A stretch of 64,000 bases of DNA, from positions 2,512,501 to 2,576,500 of the forward strand of contig OY821519.1 of NCBI GenBank assembly GCA_963682025.1. Direction: 5' to 3'. The notes under the pieces are model-generated. The model ran no database searches and was not told the origin of the DNA. It was given only the letters and a program-made list of their open reading frames with translations. Positions 24,282-35,200 of this stretch are shown piece after piece. Source of the DNA: Cordilura impudica (taxonomy: Eukaryota; Arthropoda; Insecta; Diptera; Scathophagidae). Each line of letters begins with the position of its first letter. Positions within the stretch are counted from its first letter, which is position 1. The position numbers and the translations under genes are program-made.

Positions 24282-24738
24282 GTTTACATGTAAACCATGT
24301 AATTAAAATACATTAAATTAGAATATCAGTTATTATAGGCCATAGGACGAACACTATTGAAATTGGCAAAAACGGTGCATATTCAGAACTATTGGTCGTA
24401 AATCTAGATTATCATATATATATCGATAAAATTTGCTAATCAGTACTCCAAAAATAAACCCTGTAGGACCATTTTAAGTCATAGTCCCCATATAAAGCTG
24501 ATTTAAATCCATCAAAAAACAAAAATATTGAATAGATTTGAATAGATTTTATTCGTATATGTTTTTGAGAAATGTGATAGACTACTAAATATGGTCATCA
24601 TCAGTACATTTTTGTACCATATAAAAATAAAATCAGATATGAAAATTTTCATATATGCACGCCACAAATTAATAAGAATAACACTATTTGGTTTATGCTT
24701 ATTTTCTATATTCAGTTATTGCCTCAGCATATGGTATA
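24282..24738 (+). repeat. Interspersed repeat family A, copy 5 (strongly decayed)
   Basis: The order of landmarks (ACATGTAAACCATGTAATTA, ATTGAAATTGGCAAAAACGG, CCCCATATAAAGCTGAT, TTGGTTTATGCTTATTTTCT) follows family A, but about a third of the bases differ and several blocks are deleted. It is an older copy. Confidence 0.65.
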
Positions 24739-25184
24739 AATTTATGTATGTGTTAAGGTGCGTTCAGACTACGCAAATATTTGACCAAATAAACGTAACC
24801 CCAAAATAATGTATAATTTTCCTTGTATAATTTTCATTAAGTTATACAATATATGATATAGAATATAGTTAAATATATTAAATATTACTAATGTAATAAA
24901 ACATAACTTAATTTTGTCTTTTATATATCATGTAAGATTGAATAAAACTTTCATAAAATTAGGGGTTACGTTTATTTGGTCAAATATTTGCGTAGTCTGA
25001 ACGCACCTTTAGTAGCAAATTTAATTGCAATTTACTCAAAATAATGAAAGAAATTTAGAAATCTGTAAATCTACAAAACGGCTAAAAAGAAATACCTTTC
25101 AAATTGGTCAAAATCGGGATAAAACGGTAGAACAAAACATCGGTCACAAGAAATCGCCTAGCCTATTAATATTATAGATATCAG
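24739..25184 (+). repeat. Interspersed repeat family C, copy 2 (3' part, split by a MITE)
   Basis: Family C sequence up to TTTATGTATGTGTTA (24741-24755) is interrupted by the MITE at 24756-25008 and resumes with TTAGTAGCAAATTT. It then runs to the family tail GGTCACAAGAAATCGCCTAG and CCTATTAATATTATAG. The 5' half is missing. Confidence 0.8.
24756..25008. mobile_element. Harbinger-type MITE with 46-bp perfect inverted ends
   Basis: The two ends are exact inverted copies for about 46 bases, from AGGTGCGTTCAGACTACGCA inward. A TTA target duplication flanks it (24753-24755, 25009-25011). The element is 253 bases and non-coding. Near-perfect ends mean it inserted recently. Confidence 0.9.
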
Positions 25185-25654
25185 GTTATATACTGTGACT
25201 CACCTAAAACGTCAGATCTGTTTTCTGTTTTTTTAGTTGTACAAGTTTCCTTGGTTCATAGCCCTAACGTAACTACCAAAAAAGACCGAAATCGTTATGC
25301 TATTAATATAAATATATTTTTCCTAGTCTTAATATGACACGTAAAAAAGTTGGCTTCCGTAAAATTGCTCTTATATTGGCTGAAAAAATGTTTGTTATTT
25401 TTATAGTCGTCATTTCGCGTTATAAGTATAGTCCGGTTGGCAAAAAGTGTAAAGGCCATCAAAAACCACCAGCTAATCAGAGTCTGACGAAGAAGATTTT
25501 TGCAACATCTGTAAAAGCCCGATACCGAATAAATAATAGCTAGTTTTAACACAGGGACGTAACAGTTATAAGAGAAATGACGAAAAAGTCTTAACCATTA
25601 ACATTGATGAATTCAAATAATGTTTGTAATTAACAATTATTGTAAGATATATAC
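25185..25654. other. Unassigned DNA with a short open frame
   Basis: A 69-codon plus-strand frame (25334-25543) is rich in Lys but matches nothing I recognise and overlaps an equally long frame on the other strand. I do not call it a gene. Confidence 0.35.
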
Positions 25655-25657
25655 ATA

Positions 25658-26260
25658 GGTGCTTATTATGAGCAACTTTCGATTGTGGTCGAATTAACTG
25701 ATCGAACGAATTTTCATTTGGTATTATGGCGCACATTCGATAAAATAGCGCTATTGTGAATTTCACTCAATTGGATTATTCACAATAGTACGTATTTATC
25801 AGCTGGCACTATGAATATTGTTTACAAATTTATTAAAGAAAAAAATAATTACTTATTAACATGGAATTATGGTTCTATGATCGTCTGATGAAGAATGCTT
25901 CGACATGAGAGATGCTTCCAACATTTTGGAAATGGATTCCACTACGTAAGTATGCGAGGTTTTAACAAGGGTACCATGTGTTTGCAGATTTATAGCAAAT
26001 TTTCGACTGCAAGGAAGCGTTTATGGAATTGCTATCTACTACAGATGAACTGCTGTGGCAATGCAGACAAGGCAGATCAATCTCATGAAATTAAAATAAT
26101 TTACAACTTACAAAGTGCCATCCAGCATCGAAAGCAAAATTGTGTTGTACAACGAAATTTTCGACCGTGCTGCCAGCTCATAATAAGAATTTGACATTCG
26201 ATAGCCGATGTTCGATAGCCAGCGAAGATCGAAGATCAAATGCAACTCATAATAAGGGCC
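25658..26260. mobile_element. TIR element, about 600 bp
   Basis: The ends are imperfectly inverted: GGTGCTTATTATGAGCAAC at left and the complement of GGCCCTTATTATGAGTTGC at right. ATA lies on both sides. A 99-codon frame at 25895-26194 covers half of it, with odd Cys/His/Arg content; it may be a decayed piece of a transposase, but I cannot name the family. A second CTCATAATAAG motif lies at about 26177-26187. Confidence 0.55.
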
Positions 26261-26288
26261 ATAGTATTTTGGTTATGGTAACCAATTG

Positions 26289-26772
26289 AAGTAGAAATAT
26301 TTTTTTTTTTTTTGTTATGAATAACTACATATTATAGCAACCAAAAAATTTTTTTTGTTACCAATAACCATTATCGAAAGTAATATTTTTTTTGGTTATT
26401 CCTACCCGGATACATATCACATTTTTGATTTAATTGATGCATTTCTAAGAGGATTGTAGTTTAGTTATTAAACTACTTTAATTAAACTACTTAAAGTTTA
26501 ATTATTATTCCACTTTTCCACTAAATATTTTATTTATAAAATTAATAAACAATTCTTACAAACTGCCCATTTTGTTTACTTTACCAAAGATATTTTAATT
26601 CCTTGTCCTACAAACCCCTTAGAAATGCATACATTACATCAAAAATACGTTATGTATCCGGGTAGGAATAACCAAAAAAAATTTTTTCGATAATGGTTAT
26701 TGGTAAGCAAATAAATTTTTTGGTTGCTACAATAGTTATTCATAACCAAAAAAAAAAATATTTCTCACTTCA
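26289..26772. mobile_element. Foldback element with arms of about 170 bp
   Basis: Left arm 26289-26462 and right arm 26603-26772 are inverted copies: AGTAGAAATATTTT at one end, AACCATTATCGA in the middle, GGTTATTCCTACCCGGATAC and then ATGCATTTCTAAG towards the centre. The loop is about 140 bases. It is non-coding. Confidence 0.8.
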
Positions 26773-28778
26773 TATATGTATCTATATATCTTCATATATA
26801 TATCTTACGATAATTGTTAAAATTTCCCTCAAACAAATAAATCGAATTTAAGCATAACCTTTTCTTAAAAAAAATAACAATTATTTTCCGTCCCTGTTTT
26901 AACAACTCGTGCCGAAAGAACTTCTAGGTCTACTCGACTAATGGTGAGCTTTGGCGCAATTCCTATCCAATAAATATTCTTGAAGTTCTTGCAAGTGGTT
27001 TTGCAAGTTCAATAATCAAACTAAGTTTTTAATTTCGTTATATTTTATTTAAAGTGTATTCCATTATTTGTGTATTCACTGAAATGTTTTAAACAAACAT
27101 ACATGTTCGATTTCTCGATAGATTTTAATTATTTAATTTGTTTTTATAAAATTACATGAATATGATTACATGATTTTTAATAATTTGCCTCAAACAGTAA
27201 TTAATTTAAATAATGTCAATAAATATGTTTAATTTTTGTTGTATTAGCTCTAAAAAAATTTTTTTTTATAATATTTCGATATTTATTTATGCCGTAAAAA
27301 ATATGAAATGTCAAAATATGAACTTTCATATAAAAGTCTACATGCAATTTCCTGTAGGAAAACATTGAGATTTATATAATTATCTTTTTAAATGTTTTAG
27401 TTATAAATAAAATTAATGTAAAAAAGAAACGAGTTTAAAGTGAGTTTTAACCCTCTTGTGCCCGTTATACCTTATATACAATAGTATAGTCTAAAGTGTG
27501 GTCGTTATAAACGTACGAATTCTAGACATATGGACATACATACTCGTACATAATATGTATGTATTTTATAGACTAAAATCGAAATACATCATATATTTTT
27601 ATCGAATAAACTTTCAATTTTTGTATGCATATATTGTTCACAAATTGAATGGGTGTGATAACCATGAACATTAAGCTAAAATTATGAAGTATCGTATCGT
27701 TAGAAAGAGAAAGCCAATCTGGACCTGTATAAAATCCTGTTAAGATCTTGTATTCACCTAAACGTACTTAGTTAAAGCTTCATTTGTTTGTTTCGATCTC
27801 TTGATTTATTGAGATTCTAATTTTTAATATTATGAATGGAATTGATCTTAAAACTATTTGTAAATGCTTTCTTCATGTGTCATGAAGAGCAAAAGTTAAG
27901 TTACAAAAATCTAATTTTGGTTTTAATGATAACAAAAAAAAAAAAAAAAAAAAAAACAGTCTCAAAGTTTTTCAATACATTTTGAATTCTAATTTTTAAT
28001 AAATGCTTTCGAAAAGTTTTTTTTCACTTAAAAATAACGCATAAAAATTGTTTGAATTTCTATGACAGTCGTGTTTTTTTTTTCAATTGTGTAATTTCCA
28101 AAAAAAAAATATATTTTTTGTTGGAGGTTCACAAATAATACAAATAATTTTGTGTAAGATGAAAAATCATTGATTTTTTTTTTATACTTTTAAAGTATTT
28201 TTGAGTTTTTTATTGTTTGTGTTTTTTTATATATATAAATTACAAAAAAAAAAAAATACGTATGAATGTTTATTGTTATCAAGTATTTTGCATAAATTAT
28301 TATGTTCTTTTTTTGTTGCTTGTTTTTAGTTTATAACTTATACATTATTTAAAAAATAAAAATATATTTATATGTATAAAAAATAAAACTTATTAATAAA
28401 ATTTACAAAACTTTAAATACTAAATTCACTTAATGGCTAAACTAAAAACATAATTTTTGATGTATTGAGAATTTTTTTTGTTTGTTTTCACACTGTATAT
28501 AAATCAAATGCATGTGACGGTAATATAATGAGAATATTAAATGAGAGAAAGAAAGGCTTTTTGAGCACTGCTTTCTCACTTAGATATATGCGGTACCCAC
28601 GAGGAGACTCAAAAATAAGGTGACCTCCGACAAAAGTAATCCGGTGGGAGGAAATTCTTATTGAAATGTTAAAGAGAAAAAAAAAGTGTTTTCTTCTATG
28701 TGGATGAAAATTAAAGGTAAAACTAAATCAGTCATCATCATCAGTCGTAGTGGCCGCATTGCCATTGTGAACGGCGAC
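26773..28778. other. AT-rich region downstream of Neurotactin
   Basis: Contains A- and T-runs (for example 22 A's near 27937) and no recognised genes. The part near 28778 should hold the Nrt 3' UTR; with many AATAAA hexamers on the minus strand, the true poly(A) site cannot be chosen. Confidence 0.4.
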
Positions 28779-31353
28779 TTAATCGATGCGAGCATATCGT
28801 GGTACTATGTCGTTACTTATCCAGAAATTACAATTGGGATGATCATCTTGCGGTAGAGGATCTTGACCTATATTTAGGACCCGTCTTCGTGGTTCGTATT
28901 GAGGCATGGTGCCATGTGACACATAGTAGTAGAATAGTTGTTGCATAGACGAAACAAAACGTCTTTGTTCCACTGTGTGTGGCTCGTAGCGACCCAATAT
29001 GGCCTGTACATCGGCGTCGACTGTGGCCAACTGGTCGTTGCCTTCGCCCTGGGTGACAACGTAAAAAGGTACGGATGGCTGGAGGCGGGCATTTGTAAGC
29101 AGTGGGCAAATTGTTCGGATATCTGTGATCATGGAGATCAGAGCTCGGTAATTTGTGGCATTGTAACGTTGGATAGCTTCATCTGTTAGGTTGAGAGCTC
29201 CAATTTTTGAAGATTCTAGAAAACTGCGTATCTCCTCGGCTGTCCAGTTGGAGCGTTTGTGTAGTTTATCGGTGTGAGATTCATGAGCGGTAGTCCCTAT
29301 GACCAACACTGGCTTCCCGGTGTGCTCTTTCTTCCACGTTTCGGCTGGATGTTCTTGCAAGATATCGCCATCGAGTACAAGCCATTCGTGATGAGCAGTA
29401 GAATTCTCTTCTATGGTCGGAATATCTACGGGGAAATGTAACCAGGTGTCTGGAGTGGCATCCCAAACCTTATCGGCTGGTGTGCTGCGCAAGCAAGCTA
29501 CATCACGGCAATCAATTTCTTGCATTATTTCTTGATTTCGTTTTTCAGTCTCTGCCAATGGCTTGCCAGGCAAAATAGCCGAAGCTGATGATACCCAAGC
29601 GCGGGTATATAAACCTTCTGCTTTTTTGGATGTGACTAAGGCAGACACTAAAGTACCGCCAGCGCGATGGCCCAACAGAGTCACAGACTTAGGATCACCT
29701 CCAAAATGAGCAATATTCAGTTTAATCCATTTTAGAGCGCCAATAATGTCAGATAAGGCATAATTTCCGGAAGAATGGGGATAGGTATCCTTTGTCAGGG
29801 CATCTAATGTTAGGAAACCAAATACACCCAACCGGAAATTCGGACGTACAAATATGACGTCATGAGAACGTGAATATCTAGCAGATGGTCTTAGTACACC
29901 AGGCGATGGCCCCGTCAAACTCTCAGCTCCAATCATAACAATTACAGGTAGCGGATTGTCATAACGCACATGTGGGGTCACTACGTCCAAGTACAAACAG
30001 TCTTCGTCACCGACAACAGTGCCGTTGCCAAGGCTTTGTGTGCAAAGTTCGCTCGAATTATGAGCCTTTAAGGTTCCATTCCAACAATCATCAATGCCTT
30101 CAATTATTTGAGCTGATCGCCAACGTTTATCTCCGACAGGCGGCAGAGCGTATGGTATACCACGGAATGCAAAAGCGCCATCTTCCTTTAATCCCTCGAC
30201 CATACCACAACCGGTAACAGCATCCATATAGCGACCTTCCCTAATTGGCGGGGAGGTGAGTGTCTCATGTGACAGCACATATCCAATAACGGTGAGTAGC
30301 AACACAAAGAGTAGAATACCCAGTGCAATCAATGCATCGTCTACGGAGCATTTGTATGAACACAATCGCTGACAAAACGAAACTGGTTGTTCCTCTGCAT
30401 CATCCGGCGATTTCTCGTCGGTAGCCTGCTTGATATCTCCACTTGGCGATTTTTTAAGTTTCGCTATCTCATCCACACCATTATTCTTCGAAGCTGCTTT
30501 ATCGACACAATCTTGATCTTTGAGAGAATCGTCTAAAGTCTCCATAGATGCGAGTCCTGCTTTGCTCATGCCAAGCTCGACATCTTCGTCAGATTTATTT
30601 TTCGGTACCATATTTGCAATGGGCAGTTTAATGGCATTAAGAAGTCCCCTTTTTTTGAGTGGAACATCCGAGTTTTGTTCGTTGGCATCGGCAGCTGCAG
30701 CCTCAGCAGTAGCTTCTACAATACAAAAATAAACAAAGAAATATATTGAGTATATCATCCACTCCACTTATTTGCACTAATTAAAAGACATAGCTGTCCG
30801 AAACCAACTTACCACTTTTATTGTCTGCATCGCCATTTGATGCCTGTTGCTTAGCTTGTTTTTCGGCTGGTTTACGTACGAAAAAATTACGTAAACGTTC
30901 ACCAAAGTTCTTAGCTGGTTTCTCTTCTTTAACTTTAACCACTTTGCTTTCGTCAACTGCTGACTCCTCTTTATTTTCCTTTTCCAATAGCTCTCCCTCA
31001 GCGCCATCACCATCTGATTTTGGTTTATTTTTCATAATAAAGCCTGGCAGTTTCAAACCTCCAATAGGAATTTTCCTTGGCTTCACTTCTCTGTCTTCGG
31101 CTGACATTTTTCTTTCATCGGATACCTCAGCTCCATTCGGCTTAGCACCTCCTTCTGGTATATCAATAATTTCTTCACCGCCATTTTGTTTCTTTTTATC
31201 TACCTCGGACTTTTCCTCAGCCAGTTTTTCCGTGCTTTTTTTACTGTCATCTTTCTTCTCAAGCATTTTATCTGTTTCTTTTGGTTCTTCGACAACCTCC
31301 TGTTGAGGTGCCCCCTCGTTCGGTGAAGTTTCTTTTTCTTCCTGCTCACCCAT
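28779..31353 (-). CDS. Nrt: Neurotactin, cholinesterase-like adhesion receptor
   Basis: Two coding exons on the minus strand, 31353-30813 and 30715-28779, joined by a 97-base intron (donor GTAAGT, acceptor TATTGTAG, phase 1), give 825 residues, close to Drosophila Nrt. It is a type II membrane protein: residues 1 to about 307 form a charged Lys/Glu-rich cytoplasmic part without signal peptide; about 308-329 (ALIALGILLFVLLLTVIGYV) span the membrane; the rest is an extracellular carboxylesterase-like domain with FRGIPYALPP, EDCLYLDV and FGGDP. The nucleophile elbow reads GHRAG (residues 529-533), so the catalytic Ser is Arg and the domain cannot hydrolyse esters. In flies it binds the secreted Ig protein Amalgam and acts in axon guidance and cell adhesion. 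Several NxS/T sites agree with an extracellular location. Confidence 0.97.
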
Positions 31354-31419
31354 AGCAATTCTTCTTGTCTTTTAGTACTGTCGGATTTCTGATTCTTTTT
31401 TAATAAGATTTGATTGGAA

Positions 31420-31422
31420 TCT
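31420..31422 (-). promoter_or_regulatory. Possible splice acceptor of a 5' UTR intron of Nrt
   Basis: On the minus strand a T-rich tract ending TTTATTTTTAG stands 67 bases before the Nrt ATG. This would fit a leader exon spliced from upstream. The donor exon is not located. Confidence 0.35.
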
Positions 31423-32480
31423 AAAAATAAATATAATTTAGAAATTCGTTTAGTTTTTGAAATACTCGATTTGTAGTTGCAACGTACGACAAATTCTATA
31501 TTCTATTCTATACACTGATTTATATCTTTACAAAAAAATAACTTTGTTATTTTATTTAACTTTTCTAAGGATCTAGGATCTATCACGTATGAAAGATAAA
31601 CTTGTAATGACTGACTACATCTAGACGAAGCTGACTATATATGTATGTATGTATGTATACTATCCCCTAAGTATTAAAAAGAAAACATCCCATTTTCACT
31701 AATACTCTTAACTCAGCTGCCTATCTATTCCATTTAAGAATATACGTGTATTTTGTGAAAACAAGAAAATGTGTCCTTTTTCTGTATACATTCGGATTTG
31801 TATGTTTATTATTATTTTTTTGTTTTTTATTAATGTTTAAGTTTGTGTGCGTGTGTACTCGAAATATTGTCATTTGCTTTCTTTGTTTAAATAGAACGTG
31901 TGTATTTTGTTCCTCAGTTTATTTTCTTATCTGCAATGAATTTGCACAATGTAATCCGTTACCTGGTTTTTCAATAAGAGTACATACCTGAAAAAAATCC
32001 CAACCCAGGTAAAAGTTAAATTGATGTCGCATTACAACATACGTTTGAAATATGTTCGATAAGAATATTTTCTAAAATGTTGGGTTTTTGAGGCGGGAAG
32101 ACCATGAAATCACGTATTCAGCTAACGAATTTTTTGTTTTACAACCATTTATTTGAATATATGTTTTTCCCAAAAATAATGACAGACATATTGAATTACA
32201 TTAAGTGAATTTCTCAGCATTCCTTAAATATCAAAATTAAGTGCAAGGAGATGGGTTTAAGAAAGTTAAGATATACAAAAATATTAAGAATATTCTTGAT
32301 GAGCAAAACATATGATTTTTAAAAGAACGAGAGATTATGTGAGACTGATTCCTTTTAAAAACCATCTATGACTTCTTTAGTAAGGTCAAGTTGTACGCTA
32401 TACTTAAACATTTAAGTCCATGGAATAGTTAGGAGCATTTTGTATAATATCATCAAAAATGTGTATTATGTCATACTAGC
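31423..32480. other. Region upstream of Neurotactin
   Basis: AT-rich, with a short (ATGT)n run near 31640. Promoter and leader exons of Nrt may be here or further away. The 81-codon frame at 31746-31991 is Phe/Cys-rich and looks like chance. Confidence 0.35.
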
Positions 32481-32481
32481 A

Positions 32482-32985
32482 GGCAGAGCCCAGCCCTCGA
32501 AATTCGAGTGCAAATTCTAGGAAATTTTATTTTTTCATTCAATTTTATTCTTTCAATGTTTTTTTAATCTATATGTATAGAACAATTTATGACTATTTAA
32601 ATAAAATGCATTAAATTGTGAATTTATAAATTCATTAAATTTCATTATAAATGTTTGTTGAACACACAGAAGATACATATATAACTGTTTTTGTTGATAA
32701 ATAATTTTATAAGAGCATAAAAGTATGCTAATCTATTTTAGCCAATTCACAATTCTACACAAATTCAATAAACACATACACAGCAATAGTTTTTTATTTT
32801 AAGCTTAAATATGTGTTTTATTTATGTGAAATGTTCCAGATGGTGCAAATCTGTAAATACGGTGGATAGTTAAAAAGAAATACCTTTCAAATGGTATATT
32901 TTTTTTTGTCAAAATTGGTTGATAACTAAAATCGCAAAATCGGTCACAAGAAATTGCCTTGCCTATTAATTAAGTCATATTTGAG
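32482..32985 (+). repeat. Interspersed repeat family C, copy 3 (near complete)
   Basis: Runs from CTAGCAGGCAGAGCCCAGCC, through CTCGAAATTCGAGTGCAAAT, to the tail GGTCACAAGAAATTGCCTTG and CCTATTAAT. It gives the length of a full copy: about 500 bases. Confidence 0.85.
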
Positions 32986-33202
32986 ATGAATTGTTTTGAA
33001 TGGGACCCAAAAATAGGAATTATCTATAACATAATTTGAACAATTATATCAGGCACCGAAAATGAAATTTTTAAACAAAAAAAAAAAAAAAATGTTTCGA
33101 AAGAAATGTCGGAGTACTGATTCATTATGACATATTAATCCTTGCGCACTAGTCTTTCAGAACTTTAAATTTTATTTTTGCTCGAAAAAATTAAAATTAA
33201 AC

Positions 33203-33955
33203 AAGTAAGAAAATTATAGTCCGTCTAGACCGACTATACAATACCCAACTAACTGGATAAAATGGGCATAAACCAAATTTGAGTGGGATTTTTATTAATT
33301 TTTTCGGCTGCAGATATGAAAAATTTCATATCGGATGCTATATCTATATGGGGACTAGGCCCATAAATGGACTGATCCTGACCATGTTTGGTAAAGTCTC
33401 TTGTATTTTGCAAAAATATATACAAACAAAATTTGGGAAGAATCAGTGCAATATTATTGTTTTTTGATAGATTTAAGTGAAGATCGGGAAGCAGCTCTAT
33501 ATGGGGCCTATGACTAAGAGTTGTCCAATAGGGATCATTTTTAGACTACTGATTAATGGATGTAATATATACATACAAACCCAATTTGACTAAGATTTGT
33601 ATGATAATTTGGATCTTATGGCAGTTTATGTTGATTTCATAGGGGTCATTTGTATGGGGACTAGGTCTGAACATGGACCGATTCTCACCAATTTCAATAG
33701 CGTTCATTCCATGGCCGATAAAAGATTAAATACCAAATTTCATCAAAATATATTCATATTTGCGACCTGCAGTTTGATTACAAGCTTTACATGGACACAC
33801 AGACGGACGGACGGACGGATATCGTTAAATCGAATCAGATAGTGATTCTGATTCGATCGGTATAATTAAAGATGGGTGTAGGTCAAATATTTTTGGTTGT
33901 TACAAACAGCAGCACAAAGTCATTATACCCAAACCACATAGTGGTATAGGGTATA
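33203..33955 (-). repeat. Interspersed repeat family A, copy 6 (near complete)
   Basis: From AACAAGTAAGAAAATTATAG with the palindrome CCGTCTAGACCGACT, through the (GACG)n block GACGGACGGACGGACGGA and the palindrome near ATCAGATAGTGATTCTGAT, to the hairpin ending GGTATAGGGTATA. It has no insertion and is the best reference copy with the one at 15520. Frames at 33279 and 33597 belong to the repeat. Confidence 0.9.
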
Positions 33956-35200
33956 AATATTTAAAATTTTCTTTCTGAAAACAACGGACTTTATGAGGGC
34001 AGCATTTGCAACCGGTTTCAGTGTTATCTAATATTAAAGTTTTTGATCTGCTTTTTCAAATACTTATATTGGGAGAATACACTTCAAGTACGCTTTGTTT
34101 TTAAATTCATCTAATAAAAATTGAACTTAAGGTTCAAACAGACGGTCAATTAGTTTTGAAACACATCTTAATCAGCAAATTTAAAATAAAAATGTTTCAT
34201 CACGATTGCATTTGAAATTATGTTACAGTACTTAAGAAAAAGAACACACACACACACACACATGCGCATAAACATGTTGCAACATCAAGTTATCGAATGA
34301 AATTTGTCACGCATTTGAAAAAAAGAGAATTTCTGTATTTGAAATCCAATAGAATCCGATTAGTGCTAACACATTATTTGCTACTACATACATAAAGAAT
34401 AATTATACAATGGAATAGTTTGTCGATTATTTCATTAAAATCGAAAGTCTATTGCATTTGGAATATAATGTTATATACGAATGTATGTATGTTTTGTTAG
34501 TAAAACTTTAATAACAGAACAAATGCATAAATTGCTGTCAGCAAGAAAGGAGGTCAAAGTAATTGCATTCTCGGACAGAACACACATCCAACGTATTTAT
34601 AAGTTTTACTAGTATTTGTTAAGACTTTAAATACAGGCTTACATTGTCTGTTCGAATTCCGAAATGACTATTTTAAAATCAATAAATATTAGTCCTATTT
34701 TCTAATGACTTGCATTTATTTAATAAATTCAAATTAAATTAAAAAAAATTTTAAAAAACTTAATTATTACGAAAATTAAAAATTTGAACCCTCATTTTGT
34801 TAAGCGTTTGTGTTTCGTTTTAAATTTGTATAGAAAAATTCTAAATTTAGCAATTCACCTCAATTTTTTTCATAAAAATTTCAAACGTTTCGTTACGTTT
34901 CGTTTTATAAAATCAGCACATTAGAAAATATATAAATAATATTAATTTTAATTGAAAAAGCAAGTTTTTCAAAAATTATTCCTGAGCTTAGACATACATC
35001 TCCAACTATTTTTTGGATTTAATAAATCGCATTTTGAATCAAAAAGTTTAAATCCAAGTCATTAAAAATACGACTACAACAACTTTCGTATTCACAAAAA
35101 CATCAATTGATATAACAATTTGACTGGTAATCGAATTTTTCATTGTTAACATATTTTACTACCTGAAAAAGCGATTCTTTATATCACTGATGTGTGATAA
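33956..35200. other. AT-rich DNA with a (CA)n microsatellite
   Basis: A (CA)n run lies at about 34243-34262. No gene or recurring repeat is seen. Confidence 0.45.

Noticed and set aside
25334..25543. Lys-rich 69-codon frame as a small gene
   Set aside because: Overlaps a longer frame on the other strand and lies among repeats; no similarity recognised.
30821..31306. 161-codon plus-strand frame across Nrt exon 1
   Set aside because: Ser/Phe-rich mirror of the Lys/Glu-rich cytoplasmic domain; the minus strand has the intact gene with good splice sites.
33597..33842. Similar open frames in several family A copies (also at 3489, 23459-23782 and 50872-51072) with a shared FIFATCSLIT.FTWTHR sequence
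   Set aside because: They recur because the repeat recurs. Start and stop positions differ, the frame is translated from non-coding features (the GTCY block gives the THRRTDG end), and it is on either side of frameshifts in other copies.
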